NCBI RefSeq assembly: GCF_026225065.1
Contig: NZ_JAMFSB010000101.1
Location: 1 to 33,344, forward strand
DNA from: Paraburkholderia sp.
GTDB taxonomy: Bacteria; Pseudomonadota; Gammaproteobacteria; Burkholderiales; Burkholderiaceae
Length of the DNA stretch: 33,344 bases
Direction: 5' to 3'
Part shown: one piece after another, positions 24,562-31,569 of the stretch
Position numbering within the stretch: the first letter of the stretch is position 1
Layout: each line of letters begins with the position of its first letter
The notes under the pieces: model-generated
The model's database searches: none
Seen by the model: the letters and a program-made list of their open reading frames with translations, nothing else
Told to the model about the DNA's origin: nothing
Made by a program: the position numbers and the translations under genes

Positions 24562-24589
24562 AATAAACGATCTATTGGTGAAACGTCAA
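24562..24589 (-). promoter_or_regulatory. Promoter of the ThrRS leader/attenuator
   Basis: Reading the minus strand, TTGACG (24589-24584) matches 5 of 6 of the -35 consensus. After 16 bases TTTATT (24567-24562) matches 4 of 6 of the -10. The transcript would begin near 24555-24553, essentially at the leader ATG. The -35 overlaps the stop codon of the flavin reductase gene, so read-through from upstream is also possible. Confidence 0.6.
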
Positions 24590-25188
24590 TCGACACTTTC
24601 AGAACTACGCGCGGCCCTGCTCACCGCCGGCTCCACTTCAAAAGCCTCACCGGTGGCGAAAAAGGTCCCACCTGCCACGTAATGACAGGTGCGCAGATCA
24701 GGATCGTCGCCGAAGTGCCAGCGGTTCTTCGAATAGACGCGACTATCGGCGTACGCCGCCACCACTTCGCCGATGATCAGATCGTGGCGCTGGCTGTCGT
24801 CGGGAATCACCTTGCATTCCAGCCACGTGATACAGCCAGCCAACATCGGCACGTCGATAAGCTGGCCCGGAAAGGTCTCCAGGCCGAACGCAGCGAACTT
24901 GTCGAGATCGGCGCCGGGCGTCGAGCCGACCGCGAGCGTTTGTCGGGCGAATCCACGGCTCGGCAGTTGCAGGCCGAACACGCCGCTCGCTTCGATCAGT
25001 TGTCGCGTGAGCGTACGGCTGTCGACTACCACCACGACTTTCGGCGGATTGAAATCGAGCGGCATCGCCCAGGACGCCGCCATGACGTTCGTACGCCCGG
25101 CATGGGCGCTGGTGATGACGGTGACCGGACCGTGATTGAGTAATTGAGTCGCCCGCGGCAATTCCACTGCTTCTCTGGTGCCTTTCAT
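24586..25188 (-). CDS. Flavin reductase-like protein (FMN-binding split barrel)
   Basis: A 200-residue protein of the flavin reductase-like split-barrel family. The N-terminal part (GPVTVITSAHAGRTNVMAASWAMPLDFNPPKVVVVVDSRTLTRQLIEASGVFGLQLPS) shows the FMN-binding pattern with the conserved N-x-x-A-A-S/W segment. Such proteins bind FMN and reduce flavin with NAD(P)H for a partner monooxygenase, or act as stand-alone FMN reductases. No partner oxygenase is adjacent. The ATG is preceded by AAGG. It lies on the same strand as the short ThrRS gene, 32 bases before the leader peptide, and diverges from the ArsR regulator. The role in this neighbourhood is not evident. Confidence 0.87.
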   Translation of the reverse strand: MKGTREAVELPRATQLLNHGPVTVITSAHAGRTNVMAASWAMPLDFNPPKVVVVVDSRTLTRQLIEASGVFGLQLPSRGFARQTLAVGSTPGADLDKFAAFGLETFPGQLIDVPMLAGCITWLECKVIPDDSQRHDLIIGEVVAAYADSRVYSKNRWHFGDDPDLRTCHYVAGGTFFATGEAFEVEPAVSRAARSSESVD

Positions 25189-25307
25189 ATCTGCCTTAAT
25201 CGTGCAAACGGTGTATCGGTTTGTGCGGCGTGCCGAGGCATCGCATCAGCGTCAGATGGCATTCTAGCCAGGGTGCGGGTCATCAGTGTCCGGCAGCCCC
25301 ACAACGT

Positions 25308-25323
25308 TTCGATACGCATCGAA
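25308..25323. promoter_or_regulatory. Palindrome TTCGAT-ACGC-ATCGAA, candidate operator
   Basis: A perfect 6-4-6 palindrome in the 243-base space between the divergent flavin reductase and ArsR genes. Its position and symmetry suit a dimeric regulator, possibly the adjacent ArsR-type protein. A TATGAT -10-like box (25346-25351) for the rightward gene lies 22 bases downstream. Confidence 0.35.
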
Positions 25324-25363
25324 GCATGCGGTCTCCGCAAGACCCTATGATGAGAACATCGCA

Positions 25364-25382
25364 GCAACCACGTTGCATGGGA
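25364..25382 (+). promoter_or_regulatory. Second copy of the GCAAC-N3-GTTGC element, upstream of the ArsR gene
   Basis: GCAACCACGTTGCATGGGA matches the element upstream of the dienelactone-hydrolase fusion (10338-10356) at 18 of 19 bases. The single difference is at the centre of the dyad, so both arms are intact in both copies. The distance from dyad to start codon is 55 bases here and 54 there. Both leaders also share an AAGCGC segment and TC(A/G)ACAGGAGA at the ribosome binding site. It is probably bound by the ArsR protein itself (inference). Confidence 0.45.
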
Positions 25383-25431
25383 TCGGAGTCGCGCACGAAA
25401 AGCGCCGGCGCCGATCGACAGGAGATCCACC

Positions 25432-26169
25432 ATGTGTTCGCAACCGAATATCGCGTCCACCGCCTTCCTGATCGCCGATCCGGCCCGCGCCAGCATGCTG
25501 ATGGCGTTGGTCGACGGACGGGCCCTGCCCGCCGGCGAACTGGCTTATGCGGCCGGCGTAACCGCGCAGACGGCTAGTACGCACCTGGCGAAGCTGCTGG
25601 CCGGTGGTTTCGTCGAAGTCGAAGCGCAAGGGCGGCACCGCTACTACCGGTTAAGTGGCTCGCACGTGGCATTGCTGCTGGAAAACCTTGCGTCGATTAC
25701 GCCGCCGAGCCGCCCTCGTATCAAGCCGCTCAGCGCCGACGCCAGGAAGTTACGGTTTGCGCGCTGCTGTTACGACCATCTGGCTGGACAACTCGGCGTC
25801 GCGGTCACCCAGGCGTTGGAGCGGCGCGGAGTGATCGTAGCGGCAGCCGACAAGCAGTTCGAGGTCAGCCTCGCTGGAATGGAATGGTTCGCCCGGATGG
25901 GATTGAATGTGCCCGACTTGCAACCTACGCGGCGGGGTCTCGCGCGCCAGTGCCTCGACTGGTCGGAGCGGCAGCATCATCTGGCTGGACCGCTTGGCGT
26001 GCAGTGGATGAAGCTGCTGTGTGCGAAAGGCTGGCTGCGACGGGTCAAGGCAACGCGCACCGTGCAGGTGACGCCGCAAGGCTGGGCGTGGCTGAAAGAC
26101 GAGTTGGGTATCGAAGGAAGGCTGGGCGAACTCGCGGTCGACGACAGAAGCGTGGAACTCGCGCCCTAG
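25432..26169 (+). CDS. ArsR-type winged-helix transcriptional regulator
   Basis: A 245-residue protein. Its first ~80 residues form an ArsR winged helix: NIASTAFLIADPARASMLMALVDGRALPAGELAYAAGVTAQTASTHLAKLLAGGFVEVEAQGRHRYYRL. The recognition helix is around VTAQTASTHLAKL and the wing follows. The C-terminal ~150 residues, with two Cys at about 107-108 (RCCYDHLAGQLGV), are longer than in minimal metal sensors such as ArsR (about 100-120 residues). They probably sense a small molecule or thiol-reactive compound rather than act as a pure metal site (inference). AGGAGA lies upstream of the ATG. It diverges from the flavin reductase gene. A dyad 55 bases before its start is shared with the hydrolase fusion gene at 10405, suggesting autoregulation and a second target. 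Confidence 0.87.
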   Translation: MCSQPNIASTAFLIADPARASMLMALVDGRALPAGELAYAAGVTAQTASTHLAKLLAGGFVEVEAQGRHRYYRLSGSHVALLLENLASITPPSRPRIKPLSADARKLRFARCCYDHLAGQLGVAVTQALERRGVIVAAADKQFEVSLAGMEWFARMGLNVPDLQPTRRGLARQCLDWSERQHHLAGPLGVQWMKLLCAKGWLRRVKATRTVQVTPQGWAWLKDELGIEGRLGELAVDDRSVELAP

Positions 26170-26220
26170 GCTCGGACACTATGAACGTTGACTGAGGCAG
26201 TGTGACACCGGTTCGCTGCC

Positions 26221-26235
26221 GCGATGCGCCATCGC
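26221..26235. terminator. Small hairpin between convergent ArsR and hypothetical genes
   Basis: GCGATG-CGC-CATCGC is a 6-bp stem with a 3-base loop in the 100-base space between two convergent stop codons. It lacks a T-tract; a termination role is only suggested by position. Confidence 0.25.
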
Positions 26236-26269
26236 AATCTATGGACGGCACATCACGGCAGCACTTGGA

Positions 26270-26587
26270 TTAGCTCTTCTCCCCATGCTCCGGTTCCAAC
26301 GGTTTGTGCTGCTCCCCACCAAGCCCCGGAAAGAACGCATTCCACGCCGCGCGAACGCCTTCGGCGGCGGTTGCCTCTGCGCTGAAAGACTCGCTTTCGC
26401 CCGAGCGGGCCGGATCGGCGGAAAGCCCTCTCCAATGCGTGAATACGAGCAGCGGCTTTTCACTCCACTCGTTCTCGCCGAACTTCGCAAACGCCGTATC
26501 GCCGCTCACTAGCTGAACCTCGTACCAGCCATCACGGACGGGCGTATAACGGTCCAGCGGAAACCACGCGGTCGGTCGAATATCCAT
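26270..26587 (-). CDS. Small conserved-looking protein of unknown function
   Basis: A 105-residue soluble protein that I do not recognise. The N-terminal half (IRPTAWFPLDRYTPVRDGWYEVQLVSGDTAFAKFGENEWSEKPLLVFTHWRGL) is rich in aromatic residues and reads like a compact beta domain with alternating hydrophobic positions. The C-terminal half is Ala/Glu-rich and ends in a charged tail. There is no signal peptide or membrane segment. AGAGAGGA precedes two adjacent in-frame ATGs at 26590 and 26587; the second has better spacing. A GTG at 26620 would add 11 residues. It stands alone between the ArsR and MocR genes. The 271 bases upstream hold no gene I can support. Confidence 0.7.
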   Translation of the reverse strand: MDIRPTAWFPLDRYTPVRDGWYEVQLVSGDTAFAKFGENEWSEKPLLVFTHWRGLSADPARSGESESFSAEATAAEGVRAAWNAFFPGLGGEQHKPLEPEHGEKS

Positions 26588-26858
26588 CATGTCCTCTCTG
26601 ATTGAACGAAGGTTCGTCACGAGAGAACATTAGGCATTCTTCATGCCCGAGGCAATGTCGAATCCGGTCAGCGAGGCGCGAGGTCCGGTGGAATAAGCGG
26701 TGGCATGACATCGCAAAGCCGGGACAGCATGCAGGCGAGCGTCGCGTGTTCAGAGATCGCGTAAAGACAACGCGCCGAGCGTTTCAACGAAAGTAAAACT
26801 TACACGACGCGAAGCCACGGGCATGCTCGCGCGTTCACACGCTCACGCATTCGGGTCT

Positions 26859-28361
26859 CTAGGTCTTCGCACCTGCAACACGCCGCCTCGGACGCACCGT
26901 CCCCCCCACCTCGCTTGCACATCGCGCCAGCGAACGGACCGCCGTCTCAATCTGCTCCGCCGACGTATTCCCATAGCCGATCACAAGCCCGTTGTCTTCG
27001 TCTTGCGGCCGCAACGTGAACCCGGAAAGCGCACGCGCACTGATCTTTTGCTGCTGCGCAAGATCGACGACCGCGCGATCCGATATGTGCGGCGGCAACC
27101 TGAGCGTGAGATGCATGCCGCAATTGCCGCCGAGAACCTGCGCCGGTTCGAAGTGCGCAGCCAACGCCTCGCGCAAGGCCTGTTGCCGCTCGCGATAAAG
27201 CCGCCGCATCCGCCCCAGATGACGGCCAAATTCGCCGCCTTCGATAAAGTTCGCCAACGCCCACTGTTCAAGCCGATGACCGCCGCGCAGCATCTCCTGC
27301 AACGGTGTGCGCGTCTGCGCCACCATGCTGCGCGGGAGCACGACAAAGCCGATCCGCAGCGCCGGAAACATCGTTTTGCTGAACGACCCGACATAAAGCA
27401 CCGGCGCGTCGGGCACGAGCCCCTGCATGCTGGCAATCGGCTCGCCGGTGTGACGAAACTCGCCGTCGTAGTCATCCTCGATCAGCCAGGCGCCCGCACG
27501 CCGCGCCTGCGCGATAAGTTCGAGCCGCCGCGCCACTGAGAGCACAGCGCCCGTCGGATACTGATGCGCGGGCGACGTATAAATCAGCCTGGGCGGACTG
27601 ACGCGCCACGCATCGGGCGGCACGGCCATGCCTTCGTGATCGACGCGGATCGGCACGGTTTTCAGATCGCCAAGGTTGAAGGCCGCTTTGGCGCCGCGAT
27701 AGCCGGGATCTTCAACCCATGCGATATCGCCGGGATTGGTGAGCAGCCTCACACACAGGTTCAACGCTTCCTGCGCGCCCTCGGTGATAACCACCTGTGA
27801 GCCGTCGCAGCGAACTCCGCGCGCTACGCGCAGATGTGCGGCAATCGCGTCGCGCAAGGCCGGCTCGCCAGCGGGGTCGCCGTAGCCGAGCAAATGCGGC
27901 AGCGCGCGCTCCATGGCGCGCTCGAGCGAACGTCGCCAGGCACCAAGCGGAAAGCGATCGAGCGCCGGGGTGCCCGGCATCAAAACAGCCATCCCGCCAG
28001 GGTGCGGGCGGAGCGCGGCGAAAGGCTCGAGCCGCGCAGCATAGGCGACCTCGGCCGTGGCCGGATCCGGGCGCGCGTCGACACGCGACGCTGGGCTGGA
28101 TAGCGGGTTCACGCGCGTGCCCTTGCGATCGGCCAGCACATAGCCTTCGGCGACCAGGTGGTCGTACGCGATCACCACCGTGTTGCGCGAGACGCCCAGT
28201 TCCGCCGCGAGCAGCCTCGACGACGGCAACAAGGCGCCGGCCGGTAGCCGCCCGGCCAGAATTGCCTGCTGGAGACGGCCGATCAATTGCTTCTGCAACG
28301 GCACAGGCTTGCCGGCCGGCGTGACGGCGTCATGTGCCAACGGCCCTATGATTTCGATCAT
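26859..28361 (-). CDS. MocR-type (GntR-aminotransferase) transcriptional regulator
   Basis: A 500-residue fusion of a GntR winged helix to a fold-type I aminotransferase domain. The N-terminus (KQLIGRLQQAILAGRLPAGALLPSSRLLAAELGVSRNTVVIAYDHLVAEGYVLADRKGTRV) is a canonical GntR motif at about 24-84. The effector domain has the PLP-binding Lys329 in YVGSFSKTMFPALRIGF, plus WLIEDDYDGEFR with the Asp that contacts the pyridine nitrogen. MocR proteins of this build (PdxR, GabR, TauR) sense PLP or amino compounds. The target is uncertain; the divergent GNAT gene 111 bases away is the obvious candidate. The direct repeats in the shared upstream region fit the tandem-repeat operators typical of the family. 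Confidence 0.9.
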   Translation of the reverse strand: MIEIIGPLAHDAVTPAGKPVPLQKQLIGRLQQAILAGRLPAGALLPSSRLLAAELGVSRNTVVIAYDHLVAEGYVLADRKGTRVNPLSSPASRVDARPDPATAEVAYAARLEPFAALRPHPGGMAVLMPGTPALDRFPLGAWRRSLERAMERALPHLLGYGDPAGEPALRDAIAAHLRVARGVRCDGSQVVITEGAQEALNLCVRLLTNPGDIAWVEDPGYRGAKAAFNLGDLKTVPIRVDHEGMAVPPDAWRVSPPRLIYTSPAHQYPTGAVLSVARRLELIAQARRAGAWLIEDDYDGEFRHTGEPIASMQGLVPDAPVLYVGSFSKTMFPALRIGFVVLPRSMVAQTRTPLQEMLRGGHRLEQWALANFIEGGEFGRHLGRMRRLYRERQQALREALAAHFEPAQVLGGNCGMHLTLRLPPHISDRAVVDLAQQQKISARALSGFTLRPQDEDNGLVIGYGNTSAEQIETAVRSLARCASEVGGTVRPRRRVAGAKT

Positions 28362-28367
28362 CGTGTG

Positions 28368-28424
28368 TGGACCTGCCTCATGGACCTATCAAATACCGCT
28401 TTCGTGGATCTTTTTAACATACCA
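28368..28424. promoter_or_regulatory. Direct-repeat region between MocR and GNAT genes, candidate MocR operator
   Basis: The 111-base divergent spacer contains TGGACCT twice (28368-28374 and 28381-28387) and TGGATCT once (28405-28411). It also contains ATACCG (28393-28398) and ATACCA (28419-28424), as direct repeats 26 bases apart. CGTGG and CCACG at 28403-28407 and 28422-28426 form a dyad around an AT-rich core. MocR regulators are known to bind pairs of direct repeats, so this is a plausible operator for the adjacent regulator. TAACAT (28415-28420) may be the GNAT -10. Confidence 0.4.
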
Positions 28425-28472
28425 CGTTTGCCGTATCGTCTCCCCTGAATGCAAGCCAGCCAGGAGAAAAAA

Positions 28473-29213
28473 GTGGAACCACGCCTCAACGAATACATGC
28501 AGCCAATCGGCTTTGCCTTACCGGACTGGAAGGGCGCACAGTTGCCCGGGAGCGAGCCGCTCGTCGGACGCTATTGCCGGATCGAGCGAGTCGATGTGGA
28601 GCGGCATGTCGAAGACCTCTACGAAGCCTATAGCACCGCCACGGACGGCCGCGACTGGACCTATCTGGCCGTCGGGCCGTTCCAGAGCCTCGAAGCGTAT
28701 CGCGAGCACCTGACGAAGGCCGCGGCGCTGGCCGATCCGATGCACCATGCCGTGATCGATCTCGCGACCGGCAAAGCCGTCGGCACGCTAGCGTTGATGC
28801 GCATCGACGCGCCCAATGGCGTGATCGAAGTCGGCCACGTCACTTACTCGCCGCGTCTGAAGAGAACCCGTATCGCGAGCGACGCGATGGCGCTGTTGAT
28901 GACCTACGTATTCGAGGACCTTGGATACCGGCGTTTCGAATGGAAGTGCGATTCGCTCAACGCACCGTCACGAGCGGCAGCGCTGCGGTACGGCTTCAAG
29001 TTCGAAGGAATCTTCCGCCAGGCGATCGTCACACGTGGACGCAATCGCGATACCGCGTGGTTTTCCGTCATCGACAGTGAATATCCGGCGGTACGCGACG
29101 GTTTCGCGCAATGGCTCGGCCAGAGCAATTTCGACGCGGAAGGCAATCAGCGCGAGAAGCTTGCGGATCTGATTGCTCGGCGGCGAGCGGTAGCGGGCGA
29201 GGCTGGCGGCTGA
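28473..29213 (+). CDS. GNAT-family N-acetyltransferase (RimJ/RimL-like)
   Basis: A 246-residue GNAT protein of the RimJ/RimL-like group. The core shows TYLAVGPFQSLEAYREHLTKA, then the beta4-beta5 acetyl-CoA segment VIEVGHVTYSPRLKRTRIASDAMALLMTYVFEDLGYRRFEWKCDSLNAPSRAAALRYGFKFEGIFRQ, the hallmark of this group. It transfers an acetyl group from acetyl-CoA to an amine, often a protein N-terminus or small polyamine/antibiotic. The start is set at the GTG at 28473, because AGGAGA lies 6 bases before it. The ATG at 28449 lies upstream of that ribosome binding site. It diverges from the MocR regulator, which probably controls it. Confidence 0.88.
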   Translation: MEPRLNEYMQPIGFALPDWKGAQLPGSEPLVGRYCRIERVDVERHVEDLYEAYSTATDGRDWTYLAVGPFQSLEAYREHLTKAAALADPMHHAVIDLATGKAVGTLALMRIDAPNGVIEVGHVTYSPRLKRTRIASDAMALLMTYVFEDLGYRRFEWKCDSLNAPSRAAALRYGFKFEGIFRQAIVTRGRNRDTAWFSVIDSEYPAVRDGFAQWLGQSNFDAEGNQREKLADLIARRRAVAGEAGG

Positions 29214-29237
29214 ATTCGGGGCGTCGAGGTTCGGGGT

Positions 29238-29255
29238 TCGGGGCTCACGCCCCGA
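29238..29255. terminator. Terminator-like hairpin between convergent GNAT genes
   Basis: TCGGGGC-TCAC-GCCCCGA forms a 7-bp stem with a 4-base loop, midway in the 52-base gap between two convergent stop codons. It is preceded by further TTCGGGG copies. No T-tract, but the position suits a bidirectional end. Confidence 0.45.
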
Positions 29256-29265
29256 CGCACGCGTC

Positions 29266-29802
29266 TCAGGCAGCCCCTGCGGCGCGGCGCAGATGGATCT
29301 GCGGTTTGCCCTTGTAGGTTCCACGGGTCCACTCCAGATAGCCGCACTTCTGCGCCACTCGCAGGGACGGCGCGTTCTCCGGTGCGATGATGCAGGCGGT
29401 GTCGGCGGCGGGCCATTTTGCATCGGCCCACTTCAAGGCCGCGCGCACCCCCTCGGTCGCATAGCCGTGCCCCTGTGCGGCGGGCGTCAGCGCCCAGCCA
29501 ATTTCGGGCATGCCGCCAAGCGACGGCTCGGTCTGCCGCTCGAAATTGGCAAAACCGATTTCGCCGACGAAGCGGCCACTCGCTTTGTCGCGCACCACCC
29601 AATACCCGAAGCCCAGCATCGTCCAATGTCCGACATAGCGCAGCAGGCGCGACCAGGTCTCCTCGCGGGTGGACGGCTGGCCGCCGATAAAGCGCGTCAC
29701 TCCGGGATCGGACCACATCGCGAAGCTATCGTCGAAATCCGCGCGGACATGGGGGCGCATGATCAGGCGATCGGTTTCGAGGAGCGTGCTGAACTCGGTC
29801 AT
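29266..29802 (-). CDS. GNAT-family N-acetyltransferase (RimJ-type)
   Basis: A 178-residue acetyltransferase. It begins LLETDRLIMRPHVRADFDDSFAMWSDPGVTRFIGG, typical of the RimJ/RimL/ribosomal-protein acetyltransferase-like group. It has the acetyl-CoA motif A region MPEIGWALTPAAQGHGYATEGVRAALKWA, with the Q/R-x-x-G-x-G/A signature as QGHGYA, and ENAPSLRVAQKCGYLE. The substrate is unknown. The start is taken at the ATG at 29802, where homologous proteins begin; the frame is open upstream to 29976 but that part would overlap the divergent membrane-protein gene. No clear ribosome binding site is seen. It is not closely similar to the neighbouring GNAT protein, so a recent tandem duplication is unlikely. 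Confidence 0.85.
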   Translation of the reverse strand: MTEFSTLLETDRLIMRPHVRADFDDSFAMWSDPGVTRFIGGQPSTREETWSRLLRYVGHWTMLGFGYWVVRDKASGRFVGEIGFANFERQTEPSLGGMPEIGWALTPAAQGHGYATEGVRAALKWADAKWPAADTACIIAPENAPSLRVAQKCGYLEWTRGTYKGKPQIHLRRAAGAA

Positions 29803-29935
29803 TGGGCGGAGGAAAAGGGTTGAGAGTGGATAGGATGATCGCAGATTTTGGGCATAAAATGGTCCGCGCGATCCGCTCTGACCTGCAAGAACGCACGCCC
29901 GCAAGAAGCATAAGCGCCCACTCGGAGCACAGCGC

Positions 29936-30601
29936 ATGAAGCTTCGACTCAGATACCTGTCCGCCATTTTCATCAACTTCGCGCTGCCGTGGCTCGCCTA
30001 CCGCCTCGCCCATCCGCACTGGGGGCAAGCGGGCGCCCTGCTGGCTTCGGCCTTGCCGCTCATTGCGTGGATGACCTGGGACCTGGCGCGTCACCGTCAT
30101 TTCGATGCCTTGAGCAGCATCGTTCTGATCGGCATCGTGCTCTCGCTGACGACGGTCACTGTGACTGGCGTTCCGCAAGAGCTGACGATTGAAGAACCGA
30201 TGGTGTCGGGGATGATCGGCGTCGCCTTTCTTGTTTCGCTCGTGCTGCCGCGTCCGCTAGTGTTCTACCTTGCGCGTTCGACCATGGCCCGCGAAAGCAT
30301 GCAAAGCTCGAGCGAATTCGAGCGGGACTGGAGGGAGAGTCCCACACTGGCCTCGAGAGTCCGCGTCATGACACTGGTGTGGGGCGTCGGCCTTATAGCG
30401 GAGAACGTGATACGTACGTCGATTGTTTGGGACGCCGAGAGCAGTCCTCGGGCAGCGATGGTGTCGAATGTCGTGCGCTATAGTTTCTATGGCGTCCTTA
30501 TGGTGTGGACGTTCTGGTATCGGCGACGTATCAAACAGGATGCCGAACGTTTGGTCAGCGAGCCGCACAGCGCGGCGCACAGCACTAACGTCCCTCGCTA
30601 A
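29936..30601 (+). CDS. VC0807-family inner membrane protein
   Basis: A 221-residue membrane protein with about five to six hydrophobic segments. The first is at about 8-25, then ALLASALPLIAWMTW, SSIVLIGIVLSLTTVTV, GMIGVAFLVSLVLPRPLVFYLA, VMTLVWGVGLIAENVIRTSIVW, and a last one near 190-205. The pattern and the PRPL-xxY segment resemble the VC0807 family of unknown function. CGGAG lies upstream of the ATG. Its stop codon overlaps the stop of the convergent LysR gene by four bases. No biochemical role can be given. Confidence 0.75.
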   Translation: MKLRLRYLSAIFINFALPWLAYRLAHPHWGQAGALLASALPLIAWMTWDLARHRHFDALSSIVLIGIVLSLTTVTVTGVPQELTIEEPMVSGMIGVAFLVSLVLPRPLVFYLARSTMARESMQSSSEFERDWRESPTLASRVRVMTLVWGVGLIAENVIRTSIVWDAESSPRAAMVSNVVRYSFYGVLMVWTFWYRRRIKQDAERLVSEPHSAAHSTNVPR

Positions 30602-31464
30602 GCCAGCTCCAGAAACCGCGCTAGGCACGGATTCCGGTTCACCGGCGACCACACCAGCACCTGCTCGATCATCGGCGCATCCGCAAGCGGCCGGAACACC
30701 ACCCCCGCAAGCTGCGCCTTACGCATCGAAGCGGGCACCAGTGCAACGCCGACGCCTTCGTCGACAAGACTGAGCACGGTCTGCTGCAATTGCACTTCGA
30801 AACGGATGTCGGGCTCGAAACCACCCGAGTGGCAATGCTCAAGAATGGTGGCGCGCAACGTGGGCGCCACCTCCTCCGAGGCCAGCACGAACGGCTCGCC
30901 CGCCAGTTGCGCAATCTTCAACCGCCGCGCCCGGGCACGCGGATGCGCGCGCGACAGCGCCACGCAGAGCGGTTCGCTGACAATCGTGCGCGCCTCGAGC
31001 CCCTTGTTCGGCACGCTCGGAAACATGATCGCCGCGTCGATCTGGCCGGCCAGCACCTGTGCCGCCAGATCGTTCGACACCACCTCGCGCAGATTCAGCG
31101 TCACCTCCGGATACGCCGCGCCGAAGGTCCGCGCGTAGCCAGGCACCACGCTATACGCCGCGCACATCGTGAAGCCAACCGCCAGCGTGCCGGCATCGCC
31201 ATGTGCGGCGGCCCGTGCATTGCGCGCGGCTTGCTCAATTGCGCTGAGAATCGCTTTGGCATCTGCATAGAAACGCTCACCCGCTGCCGTCAGCGTGACG
31301 CTGCGTGGACTGCGCTCGATCAGCCTGACGCCCAGGCTCGCTTCAAGCGCCGCCAGTTGGCGGCTCAAAGGCGGTTGCGACAGATTGAGCCGTGCCGCGG
31401 CCCGGCCAAAATGGCGGGTCTCGGCAAGAGTCACGAAGTAGCGCAGTGGTTTGACGTCGATCAC
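30598..31464 (-). CDS. LysR-family transcriptional regulator
   Basis: A 288-residue LysR regulator. The N-terminal helix-turn-helix reads LRYFVTLAETRHFGRAAARLNLSQPPLSRQLAALEASLGVRLIERS, the classic motif. It is followed by the linker helix and a periplasmic-binding-protein-like effector domain (TLAVGFTMCAAYSVVPGYARTFGAAYPEV). It resembles the CatM/BenM branch in general form; the effector is unknown. The GTG at 31464 is chosen as start because the motif normally begins about four residues later. The TTG at 31515 would add 17 residues and run through the candidate LysR box. It diverges from the AEC permease gene, its likely target, with a T-N11-A dyad between them. Confidence 0.9.
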   Translation of the reverse strand: MIDVKPLRYFVTLAETRHFGRAAARLNLSQPPLSRQLAALEASLGVRLIERSPRSVTLTAAGERFYADAKAILSAIEQAARNARAAAHGDAGTLAVGFTMCAAYSVVPGYARTFGAAYPEVTLNLREVVSNDLAAQVLAGQIDAAIMFPSVPNKGLEARTIVSEPLCVALSRAHPRARARRLKIAQLAGEPFVLASEEVAPTLRATILEHCHSGGFEPDIRFEVQLQQTVLSLVDEGVGVALVPASMRKAQLAGVVFRPLADAPMIEQVLVWSPVNRNPCLARFLELA

Positions 31465-31502
31465 GATGCAAAAAAGGTATTGTTGAACGCCTGAAACGGT
31501 AT

Positions 31503-31515
31503 TTGATTGTATCAA
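31503..31515. promoter_or_regulatory. LysR-type box TTGAT-TGT-ATCAA
   Basis: A perfect dyad of T-N11-A form in the 105-base spacer between the LysR regulator and the divergent permease. It is 38 bases before the regulator start and 54 bases before the permease ATG, where a LysR recognition site is expected. Confidence 0.55.
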
Positions 31516-31569
31516 CGCGAACCACTACTCTGGCGCATTGTCTTTTCCAGCCGCCAGCCTGCCATACCG

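Noticed and set aside
24333..24596. An 87-codon minus-strand frame covering the ThrRS leader region
   Set aside because: It runs through the attenuator in another frame, starts upstream of the predicted transcript start and has no motif; the 28-codon Thr-rich frame explains the region better.
29218..29255. Three TTCGGGG copies as a possible repeat array or CRISPR-like element
   Set aside because: Too short and too close together, with no spacers; best read as part of the terminator hairpin area.
28473..29802. Two neighbouring GNAT genes as a recent tandem duplication
   Set aside because: They are convergent, differ in length and share only family-level motifs.
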